Origin: Phallusia mammillata
Taxonomy: Eukaryota; Chordata; Ascidiacea; Phlebobranchia; Ascidiidae
Assembly (NCBI GenBank): GCA_003260075.1
Contig: QLIY01000088.1
Coordinates: 62,001-126,000, forward strand
DNA: 64,000 nucleotides
Direction: 5' to 3'
Shown: positions 23,301-38,300 of the stretch, piece after piece
Layout of the letters: each line of letters opens with the position of its first letter
How positions within the stretch are numbered: the first letter of the stretch is position 1
The notes under the pieces: generated by a model
Seen by the model: the letters and a program-made list of their open reading frames with translations, nothing else
What the model was told of the DNA's origin: nothing
The model's database searches: none
Position numbers and translations under genes: made by a program

Positions 23301-26300
23301 GGCAGCAAATTTCATACACCTTTTAGTCAGCAAAGCAACAGCTCTTTTTAAAGGCAGCAGTGTAAACAATTTTTAATTATTCAATAAGAAGTTCTTACGT
23401 TGGCATTCGGTCACTTGGCAGTGTTGTACGTCACTTGGTCGATCTCCTAGACACTCGCTAGCGCTAACGAGTCGACTACGGCCTCTGCAAATGACCTGGC
23501 GTCGTTGAATGCCTTCACCGCATGTTGTGGAACACTGCAGAATTTTAAAACAATATTTGTTCAGTTGAAACCGAGTAGAATATTGAACCAAGTCGTGGAT
23601 TTTTTATTATGATTTAACATTAGGTTTTTTTTCGAAATAGCCTGATTATTTGAATTCTGTGAAGAAATTTTCACATGTAAGTAAACCATCGATTTTATTC
23701 GTTAGCTGCTCCCGTTTCCCCATATTCGGTTTATTTCCACTGATTAAATAAAGTGTTTCATTTTATTTTATTTAGTGAATTTTATAGTTATTTTCACGGG
23801 TTTCAAACCCAGGATGCTCCAGAGGACAGATCTCAGCTTTTTTGCGTCTGTATATGGGATCTTAACTTTTTTGCGTCTGTATATGGGAGCGCCGGACCAT
23901 TCGGCCAAGTTGTCTCATACCTCGGACCAGTTTCCATAGCGCCAACTAGCGGGACACGCAGGTTTGGTGCAGGACTGCTGAGTGTCAGGTCTGGGTTGAC
24001 TCAAGCAATACGCGTCAGGTATGCTTTCAGCCACACCGTAGTTGTTTGTGCGACGACACGAAACAGCTCGACGTTTGATTCCAGGGACACCACAAGATCG
24101 TGAACATTCCTCCCAGCTGCCAGTATGCCATCTGAAAAAATATGTTTAAATTGGACACACTGTACTTGTACGAAGATCGTATTGTTTAGTGTGTTGTCCT
24201 AATGAAAGCGTCTCGACTGGGAAATCGAAAGGACGGTTTGCTTTATTATAAAACATCTTAAAGACCAATACAATTTTAAATCATGTACAAAATTGTAATG
24301 TGCTATAATGTGTATACAAGAGATGCGGTGAGACTTTTTGGAGAAGATAAAAGGTGGAAAAAGTAGTTTCAAATAGTACCTAATAAGGTCGCATGGTGAA
24401 CTGCACGGCTGAATAGTTGGTTTCGGAGTTCGCCCAGAACATTTTCTTTTGTTCACCCATCTCTCACCGATCGTACTACGACAACCGTAGCGGGATGACC
24501 TAAGCAGGATAAAAATACTTTAACTTGTAACCAAGGTAATATAAATCAAAACTCTCTGATCCAGGTAAAAAAGTCTTACACGATTTAGACGGTGGTACAG
24601 GATGGTGAAAGGGATCAAAGAATCTCTACGTATTAGCGAAGTATCTATAACTACGCACAAAGAACCATCAACAGAACTATTATTTTCGCCTATGAAAAGA
24701 CATGCCTGTTTCTGTCTTATTTAAAGAGAATCATATTTAACAGGCGAAATTAATATTTCTGTTTTTGAAAGTAAAAGATAAAAAAAACAGTGATCGTAAA
24801 TGTTGCTGTTTTTAAAGATTTTTAGCATAATATACGTGTTTCAAGCATGGCACAGACTATAAAAAATACATTTATGGTGGTGTTTGTAGAAACATGTTCG
24901 TCCAAAAGAGCATAATAATTTAAAAAAGACATACCTCATTCCGTTTCCACAAGATACTGAACATGACGTCCACTTGCGGATGACGTATCGATACGTGTCA
25001 CGTGGTCTCGGCACGTTATTTACGTGCATGATGTAACTATAACGAATGCCTACTCGCATTGTCCGCCTCTGAATCAGAATCTGACAAAAGAAAAACTTGC
25101 GGTGATTTTGTGGAAATTGAAACGCAGGGTTTAACACATGGTCAACAGTTTGGATATAAAGTTGCGCAAAAATAAATAAAAAACCGACTGCCCTGTCCAA
25201 GAACTGCCCAGTAAAAAAACTGCATTGTCAAACCGATATAGTTGCAAATTTTCTAATGCCTTGTTTATGTGTTTGAAGAAAAATGAAATACAGTAAATCT
25301 TGGTTAATCCGGACCCGTTTGGACCAAACAATTTGTCCGGATGGGGGGGGGGGTGCATTGTCAAACCGATAATGCCTTGTTTATGTGTTTGAAGAAAAAT
25401 GAAATACAGCAAATCTTGGTTAATCCGGACCCGTTTGGACCAAACAATTTGTCCGGATTAAGCGAAGATCCGTATTAACCGATGTCGATTACTTAAAGCC
25501 TTACAACATTACAAATCATTTGCACCTCAAGTTTTGCACGAATTAGGCGAAGATCCGGATTAACCCAATTCGTTTCAACCGAGGTTTACTGTATAACGCA
25601 TTTGAACTTTATTCTCTGCGAAAAGTTCAACGACACACAATTCTCCCGCTAAACAACAATTACGCCTACAATATGACGCAACGCACGAACGCACGCAGAA
25701 AAACATCCAACCGCGCATAAAACCTTTATATCCGCCTCACATGCTCTTTAGGGGCCAAAGTCCCATCCGGTGACAACAAAAACACTACAGCTCCTACCAC
25801 GAAATGATTCATCACCCAATGCACCTGATTGTCATTAGTAAACAAGGTCTACGTACGGAAAGGGATACGTGCGTCATCACATTTGCAACCAAGCTCGAAA
25901 CCGCTTCGTTAAGTGAAGATTTCTGTCAAGGGGGTCTTAGCATCAAGCTACCAACAATATAATGCCTTAGGTATGGTAAATTTTCCGTTAACAGACAGGC
26001 TGGATTTACAGACAGTTGTTTGAGTCATAACAACTGATTTTAAAGAACTGCAAAAGGTTGTGTTTGAAGACAAGGCTAATTACCCTCACGGTTTAGTTGA
26101 TGTGGTAACATTAGCACCCTATTACGCATAGATTCGTTTAGTAGCTTTTAAAGTGGACTGAAGTGAGCAAAAAACGTATCCTGGCCGCTGCCACCGTAAC
26201 CTCATATCACCCAAAGACGAAGAAAGATTTCTCTACAACTCAAGTGATCTTGTTTGGCGAAATCATGACAAATGATCGTGGGATTAGTTTTGACCGCAAA

Positions 26301-29300
26301 ACAGGTAATTCTGCCACAGTGGGTACGTGTGAATAGAAATACGTCAATGTATGTTATCGCCATGATTGTCAAAGAGCTAAAAGCGACTTGCGATCGTGAA
26401 TTAAGTTTCTGAAGCTAATAAAAGTAGGACATTAATTTTAGTTCCTATTTGGTTTTGTAATTTATCTTTTAATTTGTTTTCTCTGTAAAACCAAACTATT
26501 TCTGTTTATTAATGTTTTTTGTCATCCAACAGTCCATTTTTGGTCACTTCGGCAAAGAAAAGGTGAAAACAACAAATTACCAAACGTTTTTCATAAAAAT
26601 GTGGACAGAAGTTGACAGTTAAGAATGCTTGGTTGTTGGATACTTGGCGCAAAAATTCTTGTGGTCAAAATGTCATATTTGTGACGCAATTCGGTTTTTC
26701 GAAGAAAATATTACTAAACAATATCCAGGAAAAGATCAATGTTTGTCCAAATCACTGTGAGGGCAAAAGTTTTGGTTTCGGCTTTACTTTTATCTACGAA
26801 ATACGAATTAGCAACAAATGTCCTGCTTAGCTTTCGTGAAAAATGATACTCAGAGCTTTATGACGTCATTTATCTATGACGTCACAATATCATTTCTAAT
26901 TCTTTTATTTGATGTGTTACTGAAGCTTTTCGATTCCCAACTATTGCGCCTAAACACGTAGTCTTTAAATCACCCTTTAACCCACCATTTAGATTATATG
27001 TCATGTTGTGATGTTGAGCAAAGTTTGATCGACCACCAAGTATGAAAAAAGGCCATCCTAATGCTTGTACTGAATTGACCAGGCATATCTGTTCTGGTAA
27101 CTCAAAGCAAACCTCAACACACTTGGTTTAAGCCCAAATTTAACTATATGTAACAAACTTACCATAAGGATGATATCAGCGTTCACGGGCCCAGGAGCAG
27201 CAAGAGTTTCGACGTCATCAATACTATCGTAAGTCCAAACTGTCCCGGCATTCACCACCCTGTATGGGAAATCCCCTTCTGATACCCGACTCCCCCGACC
27301 GTTGAGAAAGTAGCGGCGATCATTGCGGTTCTTTAATGCTGCGAATGCGTAAAGTGAGAAACGTTAAGCTATATAGAGGGCGTGGAATTGGGCTATTAAC
27401 AACAGCACCCATACTGGAAATAAAGTTGGCCATGAATTTGGTCCATTATATCAGGGGTCCGCAAATACTTTTTGGCGCGACCCTAAAAAAATTGCCTCAA
27501 ATTATCGCGAAGCATTTTGTTAGCATGTAAGTTTGTGGAAAATACTAAGCAACTAGATATCAATACTAAGACTGCTATTATGCTTTTGTCAGTTGCCATT
27601 TTCTTGCACAAAATAAAGCGAAACTCAGCTCATAAAACAGTATGTAAACGAACGTATTTATTCAGCAAAATGGTAACAGAAAAGCATGACTGTTTGCGGA
27701 GGTGCGCTTAACTTATTGCATTGTTACATAGACTGCATGTAACAGTTACGTAGTCGTAGTATGTAACAATGCAATAATAATTTGGTTGAAAAAGTTCATT
27801 TATACTGTAGATGCGATGCTTATATATTCATGGAAAATTTAAAATATTTTGCGACCCTGACTGGAAGGTCTCGCGACCAAAATTTGGGTCGCAACCCACC
27901 ATTTTCGGACCCCTGCATTATATGTCTTAATTTAAGCCGCAAAGTGTGTTAACAAATCAAAATGTAAGCGTTTAAATATAAAGCTAAATGGTTTTTGTTG
28001 TTATATAGGTGTGAGATTTCAGCTAAAAAAGATTCGAAGAAGAATTTTAGTAGACATTATTACATTTTTTAAATGTATTTTTGTAGCACGAAATAATTGA
28101 CAACAACCTCATAAAATCTGACAGCGAGATCCCGCGGTGGCGCTATTGAGCGAAAATACCTTAATTAGGGTCACAACATTTATTAGCTTTCAAAACCTAA
28201 ACCAGCCGAGTGGCCAATACAAGGCAAATCGACATCCAATACATACAAAGAATGACGAAAGGCCAAGGAATTTTACATTTGATGGACACCTGACAAAACA
28301 ATCACGCAAGCAGAGAGTCACGTGCGAAATATTCCCTTAGCCCCAGCAAAAACCTCAAGCGTTTGTGTCAGGCGGTTTCCCAACAGGTCAACGCCGGTCA
28401 CCGAGTACTAGCTTAACTTATTACGGAAACCGATACTTATTGGCAAGCGTACGGCAGCATTGGCTTTTACGCCGAATCATTCCGAATTGGGTCATTGCGA
28501 TAGAGCCCCTGGGGACCTGTGAGTTAGGTTTGGAGGCCACAGACCCGTCGTGGTGGATTTGTAAGTGAAGGCGTCAGTTAAGCCTGGCGTTATTGCGACA
28601 TGATTTGATTAACTTTGTAAGCTTGGATGTACGACGGGCATATGGTTTCATTACACTGGGCGATTTTCTTGACAATCGAGTACATTGGATTTTACCATAC
28701 CCAGTGATTTTTTTAAACTGAAGGGTCGCTTAAATCTTTCAAAATCTGGGGTAAGGTCAATAAAACTGAATAAAAAACGTCATTCTCAAAGTATTCTATA
28801 AATATCGTTTCGAATTAAATTGCCTTTCAAAGTCGCAAAAAGTACAACGAACGCATAATATCCTTCCCAATGGACGTTGCTAGTTTGCGTATTTTTAATA
28901 AACGTTGTAATGATTTCAAATCACCAAACGGTCAAATTGTCCACAAGCAATATTTGGACAACTTACCAAACATATTTGAGTTGTTTGAAATTCTGATCTC
29001 GCTGATTCGTATATGTCGTGCACCTCGTGGTATCTTGTACATCTTCATGTAATCTGGAAAACACAATACAAAGAAAGATAAAAATAGGTGCCTTACATCA
29101 CAGCGTGTTGCGTATGCTGACATAGTTTACCCACTACGGGTATTGCCAAGACTGTATGTGACGGTTATACGGAAGGCTCCCTAGGGATTTTGGACCCTTT
29201 CTCATATATTGTTTACAATTCTGCGCCAACGTGGTAACATAGTGGTGACGACGTAAGTATTTATGGTAGCTGCAACTAACAGGGATAGCTTGGGGAAGCT

Positions 29301-32300
29301 AAAACGATGCATACCGTTTTAATAGCTTATGCAGGAATAGGAATACCACGTCTTTCACATAGGACGGGTTTGCCTGTTTGGAAAATCGGGGATGCAAAAA
29401 AAAACATAATTCGGTTTTGGTAATCTATGTCGTGATAGCCTTAATTGCACCTAAAAGGTCAAAATACCCTGATAACCATACTCTTACATAAAGTACGAGC
29501 AATGCCAAGTTCTGATGTGTTGGCCATACAAGCTATAGGTCGAATAAATTTACAACACAGTAAATGCTAAGTTGTAATAAATTGAAAACTCCTCTATACA
29601 TGTTGCAGGTTTGTTTGAAGGTTTGGTTTGGGTGACCGCTAAGTAGTTTTAAGAGACCGCAAGTGTTTCATTTAAATACCAAAAAATAGCCATATTTGCT
29701 TAAACGAATTATTTATTAGGCTACTGGCAGATTTTGGGAAACCGCTGGAGAAATTTGGGGGACCGTTTCGGTCCCCCAAAACACCTCAAAAAAACACTGC
29801 ATGTTTGTATTCTAGCTATAAAAAACAAACAATAAAACAGCCGACAATAGTAAGTATATGTCCTAGGCTCTAACGCGGAACAAGCAAAGCATTGCAGAAG
29901 TACAAAGTCTTCGTGGCGATTTCGCGTTGTAATTCTTGCCAGGCCTTACAGGTCGAGCTTTTGGGATTATATTTATTAAAACAGGCTTGATTAGGGCCTG
30001 CGACTTGGCACTCGACCATATTCATATTGCGATATCAGGCCTTGTGAATCCAACTTTCGGGCCACGATTTTAGACCGGCTTAGTAATCTGGCTCCTGTAG
30101 AAACTTACGGTTAAGTTTTCGTTTCGTCTTCTTGGCAAGATCTCCCGTAATGTTCCTGCAATCTCTTCCGTTTCCACTGCAAACTCCGCATGCATCTTCT
30201 CGTAACGGTGATCCGATCACTTTATCACATCCGACATTCTGGACAAAATATTTTCAAGTCAATTTCAAAATTCGATCTGCCAAACGTAAAATGTGTAAAA
30301 ACGTTGTTGCAAGCAATTTTTAAACGCTATTCTAATCTTCGCTTGAAAGAACCCGCGCCTAACATATCAAGTGTTGTTATTGTTGATTTAATTTATGAAA
30401 ATATTTTTTTGAAACAACTTCCGATTGGACTTTGATATGCGACAAAATGAACTCGCAACAAAATTGCTCGTTTTTAATGAACCACAAGAGCAGTGGAGCA
30501 TTTGCAAAGAGTTTCGTAATTGTCCAAGAAGACAGGCTCAGTAACTAAGAAATTAAGAAAGACAAGCTCATTACAAAATCAGGAATAGTTTTCTGACTCA
30601 AGTCGTAGAAACAGTCCCGATTTTTTTACACACCACAAATGGCAATTTGCTGTTTTATGTTTAAAGTAAATCAAATATATAAACTAAAATAAATAACTGT
30701 GACAATCAGATACGCAAAGCGACAGGTCTGTAATTACCCAAGGAATCCCGCTTTACCAATTTCATTTCATTTCAAAAAAATACTACAATTAAAGATAATT
30801 ATGCCAGTGTTAAGACAGACAACCAATGCAGGAAAGGGAAAGAATGTACATTAATCACAAGATCCTTTTTTTGCTGCCAAACGTACGTTTCAACTGAATT
30901 GTTCAAACAAGAGAAAAACATGGCTACAAGGCGGTCTTCCTATGGTTGCCACTTGGTTAGATAATACCCCAGTGGTTCCCAAACTTTTTTCTTTTAAGGC
31001 GCATTTTAGAAAAAACAAAAATTATTTGGCGCACTTCGAACATTTGAATAATTTTTTTAGCTGACAAAGGCACTAACTATGAGGTCATAAAGCCGCTATA
31101 CAGGTCACTCTCATAGTTAAATAGCCTAGTTGAACATCTCAGAGACGTGGAGCATGTTGGCCTAGTGGTCTAAGCACCTGGTACTACTACTCTACTTGAT
31201 TGATTTTAATTTCAATATTTTTTGCGGCACACCTAATGACATCTNATGAAATTTTGCGGCACACAAGTGTGCCGCGGCGCATAGTTTGGGAACCACTGTA
31301 ATACCCACTTGGCGTTGCCGAATCGGAAAAACACCGATGTCACTACTTAATCAATGTAACCGCAAAGGGCGTCTCGCAAAGGGCAAACATAGAAAACTGA
31401 CTCTGCAGATGGCTTGATTACACAGTCACGAACGGGTTGATTGTACAACACACTATATAGAGGATTGGAGACGCCCACCAACAAACTATAACGAAAATCT
31501 GTTGGTTGGGAAAATATAGGCGTGTTTGAAATCAACAAAAAAATCCAAAAATAAAAATACTTAAAATTTTGCCCGTGTCTCGACTCATAAATACACTACG
31601 TATGGACCAAATTGATAGAAACAAATTGATTGAAATTAGGACTTTTGCGCATTCAGACAGTTTTTACCAACCAGACTGAAAACTTTGACGTCTAAGAAGT
31701 GTATCTATTTACGTTTCTTTGTGCTGTTTGTTGTTTTTAGATACTGATAATGCCCATTACTTCGGTTAAATATATATACATATAAAATGGTGTTTCGGTC
31801 TGTTATTATATGCGACTGTTGTCTCCATATCTAGTACTGAGTCTCTGGTGATTCGTGATTTAAGATTATACTAGACAGTTTTTACCAAAAAAATATGCTT
31901 CGTTCTGGCCATAAAATGTTAACACGTGTTAATTTCAATCATCGATAAATACATTCGAGTCCTGATTTGAACTCAAACCACTCGACTTTTCCAGTAAGGG
32001 ACTTCACATATTCCACATCAAATGTAACTTTGTTTATAAGTTTAAGTTTAAATGTATTTTGATGGTGGATTGAATCATACCACGCATTCCCCTCTAATGC
32101 ATATCCCATGTGGATCATCATAACTGCATGAGGTTCCATCCGCTACGATGTCTCCCATTGACACCACCATATCCGTCTTCTTGGAAACGCAAAAGAGCTG
32201 GCACTTGAGAAATTCTGGGAAAAAACTTTGACGGTTTTTGATCAAAGATAAGATGAAAGTGTTTATCTGGGAAAATTTGTTTTCCGTTGCGGGATAAGTG

Positions 32301-35300
32301 ACGCTCTTTGGGCGTTAAAGATAAAACGTTGATGTGGGTGCGACTTAAGATTAAATGACAACGATTTTTTTTATCAACAAGTGTTGTTTTAAGTCAAATA
32401 AGGACAAATTCCTCTAAGATTTCCAGCTGCAGCAGAAGCGTTTGAATCTCACCATTTTTTGACATAACGTTACCCAATGTCGTACAATAAAAGATTATAG
32501 ATTGGATAATTTGCGAAATCAAAAGTAACGGATATCAGGGAAAAATCTTACGATAGTTGCACAAACATTGGGCAAAGTTTAATGATAAAAAAGAAAGTAG
32601 CGCTTTTTTGTAGATTTCGCTTATTTACATGTAGGTTTTCTATATGCAATAGCATAAAAAATAAAAAAAAATATGTAAACTGTCAAACGTAGACACTTCA
32701 ATGCAGGGTAAAAATGACTACGACAATTGATGAGATTGATCGCAAGTTGTGTTTTTTGTACATAATACGACAATTGTAAATCAAATCAATTAAGCCTTCT
32801 GCACGGAGGTGATTTGGACCAAACTTCGTAATTAGTCACTTTTTTGTCGTATTTTTAGTTAGTAAATCAAACTTTTGGGCTTTTTGGAAATGAAAACGGA
32901 ACTCTGTATCTGCATATTTAAATACCTTTTGGATTTTCATAAGGAAGCCACTTGTGTCGCCTGTTATTGATCGTCACCCCATTGCTGTACATACATTGCT
33001 CGGCGCGATAATCCCGACCCTCAGGGCACGGACGCGTATTGCACAGGTCCGGATCCATATTCTGACCCACACAATTTCGACCGTTGTTTGATGGTCTAAA
33101 AACACATACAAACTGGGGTTGGGCGAGGATTATTTAAAAGTCTCAAAAAGTTTTGTTTAAGTTTCAAATTTAACACAGTATTTTTTAGCGTACATTTTTC
33201 GCAGTTTAAGAAAAAAAAAGATATATATATTTTTAAAAAGAAAAATATATTTTAGGTGCTACGGAGTGAATTATTCTTTTAATGTTGAAAAACTGCAATT
33301 AAAAGGCACTACAAAACCCAATAGCAGTTAAAGAGTTTTTTTATGCAAGTGCAAGGAATAAAACCATTTGCTTCATTGGTGCAGTGACCACTTTCCTATA
33401 AGCGTTAAAATACCATCAATAGTAAAGTAAGGCGAACAGTTCGATTTTGAACCCAAATTGGCCGAAAGGAAATGATATATCATTGTTTAACCAGGAAAAC
33501 TGTTTACTATTGAAAAAGCGTATTGACAACCTGTCAACTAATGTCTGAAAAAATCTAGCTAAGGCAAAATGGGACCGAGGATCAAAGAGTCGTTTCGGGT
33601 CAATCGCGGACACCGTCATTCAAATTCTTCGCACTTACGGTGGGTTGTTGCACTTTCGTGTTCTGTACATTACACCGGTTCCACAAGTTCTTGAACATTC
33701 ACCGTACGTTGACCATGGTCCCCAGTTTCCATCAACGACCTGATTGCTGTCGCGACGAACACAATGACTCTTGAAGCACCACTGTCAAATATAACCGAAA
33801 TTGATGATGGGGATTTCAAATAAACAGACAGGTATACAAAGAAACAGCACTATTGCAGAGTCAGGCCAAAAGCAACTTTGAAAGGGTTACAGATGACTTA
33901 TTTTGGGTTTTCATAATTTGTCAAATGTCACTAAGTAGTATGTTCCTAACGAGTACAATCCCAAAGGAGGGGCAGGGGCAATATGTTTTTTAAAGGACAA
34001 TTGAGGTATTGATCAAAACTTTAACTGTGTTTTGTCGATTTTGCATTATTATCTAAACTAAAAGTAATTTTTAGTATCTTGTGAAAACCGTATCAGAGAT
34101 TTTTTTAGCTGATAAGAAGTCACAATTTTTAATAATGGTGAGACTTTAGGTTTTTTAAGTAACTAATTTAGGCGTAGGCAAAAAAGGTTAAGGCACACTG
34201 CTCAAAAGCAAATGCGTTTTCCAAAAAGTTCGATATAGTCACAAAAGGGCTATTTATTTAAAAAGCTGTTTTCACTTCAAATTTTCCAACCAAAAACAAC
34301 TTTTAGAAGTTAGCATATGCGCCCACCCCGCTCGTTCCACACCAAAGACAGAAAAACAAGAATATAAAGTTTTTAGCTCCCATTTCTGATTAACTTAAAC
34401 TTTGCCGTTGGCTGAGATCAAAGAGAAGTATTTGCGCATTTCTTGTGGCTCGTCTCACTTCAGTTTGTGTTCGCGGGTTGTTAAAGCGTGCTACAGCCAA
34501 GATATGCCACTCGACTTCTTCCGCTTCTACCAACTCGTCAACGGCCGTGTATGTAAAATTAGCGAGCTAGGTGTTTTTAACGTTAAGTACCGTTAACCTT
34601 TTTTGTGGTGAAAAGTAAAGTGGGTTTCTTAGCTCGTTTTGGCATTTCGTGTAAATGCACTTAAATGTTTAACAAGACGGAAGCTCTTAGGAATTCCAAA
34701 CGTAAACTGTCATTTTTGCAAGTGTTGCAGCTACAAGGTGTTTTAAACCGACCAGGACAAACACGTTTCAGTTTATCATTTTATAAAAGAAACAATTGGG
34801 ATGGTTTCAAGATTCAATTCTGAAGTAGTTTTATGCTGGTAAAGTCCAATTTTTGTGGTTTATACTGTGAGCGATCTAAATCAAAAGAAACACCAGTAAA
34901 GTTAAATCTTAACAAAATTCTGTTTTACATAGCTGTATGTCACTCTTGCAACCCCTAAGTATGCGTCACATAAAAGCGTTCCAAATTCTCCAACATTCCA
35001 CTCTATTCCTGTTTTAATTGCAGCTTGAGATTAGATATTTTAATTTGAAGCCTTACTGACCCATCCAGCTGTTATACTGGGGAGAAAGGCTCTCAGATGA
35101 CAAGGGGTTCACACGCATCAGCCCACGATCAACGGATAGGGGTAAACAGATTATGACAAGTGAGGGGTAACAGGTGGGACAAGGGGCTTTTGAAAAGAAC
35201 ACGCGACACCTGGGGCCGGTTGGGTAACGCTTTTTTTCAAATACGGTTGTCTAAGAGATTTTTCTGCACGGGCCTGTGAATTTTTACGTGTTGTGTTTTG

Positions 35301-38300
35301 CAAAGGTGTTAATGCCTTAACTTAATCGCAGCCCAGCAAACAAGCCTAAAGTGCAACCACCCTCTACAACATGATAACTGTATTAGCGTTAATTACCTAA
35401 TAGGCCAGTGGTATATTGTTTTTTCATTATTTCCTACCAGAAACCTTTTTTCATTTCTCTTGGTAGCGTATTAGATTAGCATGTTATATCAAGTTCAGGA
35501 TTTCAATTGATAAGTCTAAACAATTGGAGTAAACCAACAGTACATTGGAGTTACAGAATAGAGGCCATAACTTACCATATTATCGCCACATTCTGTTCCA
35601 TCAACCGGTGGACCTTTCTTAGTTTTACAAAAGTGTGGGTTGTCAGCGTGACTGCACCATAACGTTTTGCAGAAGTCAACGTTGGGAAACTGCAAAACAG
35701 CAAAAAGTAATTTTAGTGCAAATACTTATGTGATGAAGCTCATGATATACATTCAGGTTTGGGCCGGGTTTAATTTTTGGTTTGAATAAAATTTAAATTT
35801 TGGTTTAAAAAGACTTGCTTCAGTTAATCCAACTTTCGGACCTATACGTGTGTATTATATAGTGACAAAATATTAAATGTGGTTTCAGGTTCTTAATGAA
35901 AACAGAGTAATAATATATTCCGCATACCAACTGCCAATAAAAAAATATAAATATACATAGTTTTATTTTTGCCTTCCATATCTTTATCAATCCACAATAG
36001 GCCTAATCAAGTATCTCTAATATATAAAGTGAAGAATGTTAACACAATGAAACCTTAAACCTTAAGGAACGGATGCCCGACTAGAGATTGTCACCAAGCC
36101 AAGATCGGGAGAGGCGAATGATGCGAAACAAACCAGCGACAGAAATAGAAACTGTTGCAATCGGCCTGGTGCTTGACCCCAAAGCAATTACAACTTCATC
36201 GAGCGCAATATACAAGCTACTTAAGCGTCATTGCTCTATTTGGCGCCCCATCTTGTGCAGTGACATGCATTGCCTAATTCAATTAGTCACCGGGGGTCAA
36301 TTCTGAGCGCCGCGGGATTTGGGCTACGAATTATCCGCGGAATTACCAAACAACTGTTAGCAACCAATGCTGCAATGGTATAAACAAGCACAAAATGTGT
36401 CTTACAAGGTGTGATTGGTCAAGGATAAATTTTGGATTTAAAATCTTATCCTATACGTTTCCAACCTTTGAATGCATGTTTCGATTGTTACATTTACAAT
36501 TCGAAGCTTATAGTGCTTATTCGAATCTTTAAATGTAAGGTACACATCTACATTTATGAACTATAAATACACGTTTCGAATCTTTCCATATTTTGGATAA
36601 TTAAAAACGCTGCATATTGTATTATTGTATTCAAGGCCATCATATGGTGGTGCTTGACAGTGACGATAATTAAGAAACGTTCACTTAAGTAATTGCAATG
36701 TGTGCTGTTTGTAATGGGAAACGCCTTATCGTCGCAGAAAAACGCTTTCAAATCGATAACAAGTGAAAGCTTTTGTTCTAGAGTGTTTAGTAACCACTGA
36801 CCTATGTTTAGCTCTAAAATATTAGAGGTTGTGTTTGCCTAATGAATAGCGATGAGAAAAGCGCCCAAATGTATAAACACTTGCTTGCTATGATATCCAA
36901 AACTGTCACGGCTATCTAAAGAATGTATTTAAAGCGTAATGTGTGTACAATACTAAAGCGGTATCTGGGAATCAATCTTTATGGCGACTCAAATCGCCCA
37001 ATAAACACCACATGGGCTCTAATGGAATGGACGAAAAGCAGCTGAGATTGTTTATTGCAAACGTGGTCTGATTGAGGATTGTTGATTGGAAATAGGCTTC
37101 GTTGAATCAGGTTTGTTATGGGTGTGATCTAGTATCCGATTATTGGTCGGAACTCTGATAAAATTCCACGATTACGTGTGGCTACCTGTTTTTCCGTGCT
37201 TAAGGTCAGTCGAGTTTACTATTAATGGAAAAGCCTGAGAAAACAAGTCAACGTTGCTACATTTTTTCGCCTTTTGAACAACTAACACTTGCAGTGAAAG
37301 TACAGTTTATAGAGCAAGCCTTCTTAAATGCAAGTTTATGCCTAAACACCAATGTTAAAAAAAAAGAATTTGTTACATAAAACGTTAAAGAAAGGTAAAC
37401 AATTTAAAGAAAGACAAAGACATTTTTTATTGATTGAATGAAGGCACATTTAGGATTTGTTAGATTTCCAATCTTTTTTAACAATCCAAATATGCATTTG
37501 TTAAACTTACAAACAATTAGGTTGTACTATCACGTTTCGTTGACAAAAATACTGGAATGTTTGCTAGCAAACGGTTTAAAACAACCTGAGTACATCGAAC
37601 CAAGTACCGAAGATACCAGAGCCTGGTAATTTTTTTAACCAAAGCAAAAAACCCACGATCAGTCAACACTAGGTCCAAAGCCCTTGTAACCGAAGAAGCA
37701 GCAAGTAGTCACATCAAAAAAGCGTTACAAGTTCACAGGTGAAACAGGAACGGACCCAGAAGGCAAACCCACGACAGCCAACACATATAAACTCCACGGG
37801 AGAGCAGTCAGCGGGTTAGAGGTGGCATTCCGTAGCCGAAACTAATCAAAACAACACCAACTTACCGCTGTACAACGTCGATATCCTTGGCCAAAGTCAA
37901 AACGGCACTGATCGTCAACTGAGTATCGAATACCTGGATACAAGGGGGTTGGGCCCCAGTGGGGCATGTGTGGGTCATCCATCAGACAGCGGAAGTCCCT
38001 GGGGGTGAAATAAAATAAACGACTTTAGATGGCATTTTATTTAGTGACCAATGCCACTGGTTGATGGTATGTTTACGGTTATTAAAGATGCCTTGGCGTT
38101 TATGCAGAAATAATGCGTCTTTGATAGCGTCTTTTTGGTGGCTTTTGGTGGGTATTTGGTGGGTATTTGGTGGGTGGGTATTTGGGTCTTTAAACGTCCC
38201 GGCAAATTTTGGAAGATTGTAATTATACATGTTGATGAATAAAAAATATTTAAAAAATATTTTTTGTACTAAACTATTTGGAGCTTGAAAAACGATTTTC

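Noticed and set aside
31151-31190. tRNA-like gene
   Set aside because: An A-box-like word is present but no B box (GGTTCRAAYCC) and no cloverleaf. It lies inside a MITE.
31939-32080. Extension of the ADAMTS Cys-rich exon 15 past its donor
   Set aside because: The exon frame hits a stop directly after GTATGA, and the other open frame there does not match the family, which splices after CIRGECV.
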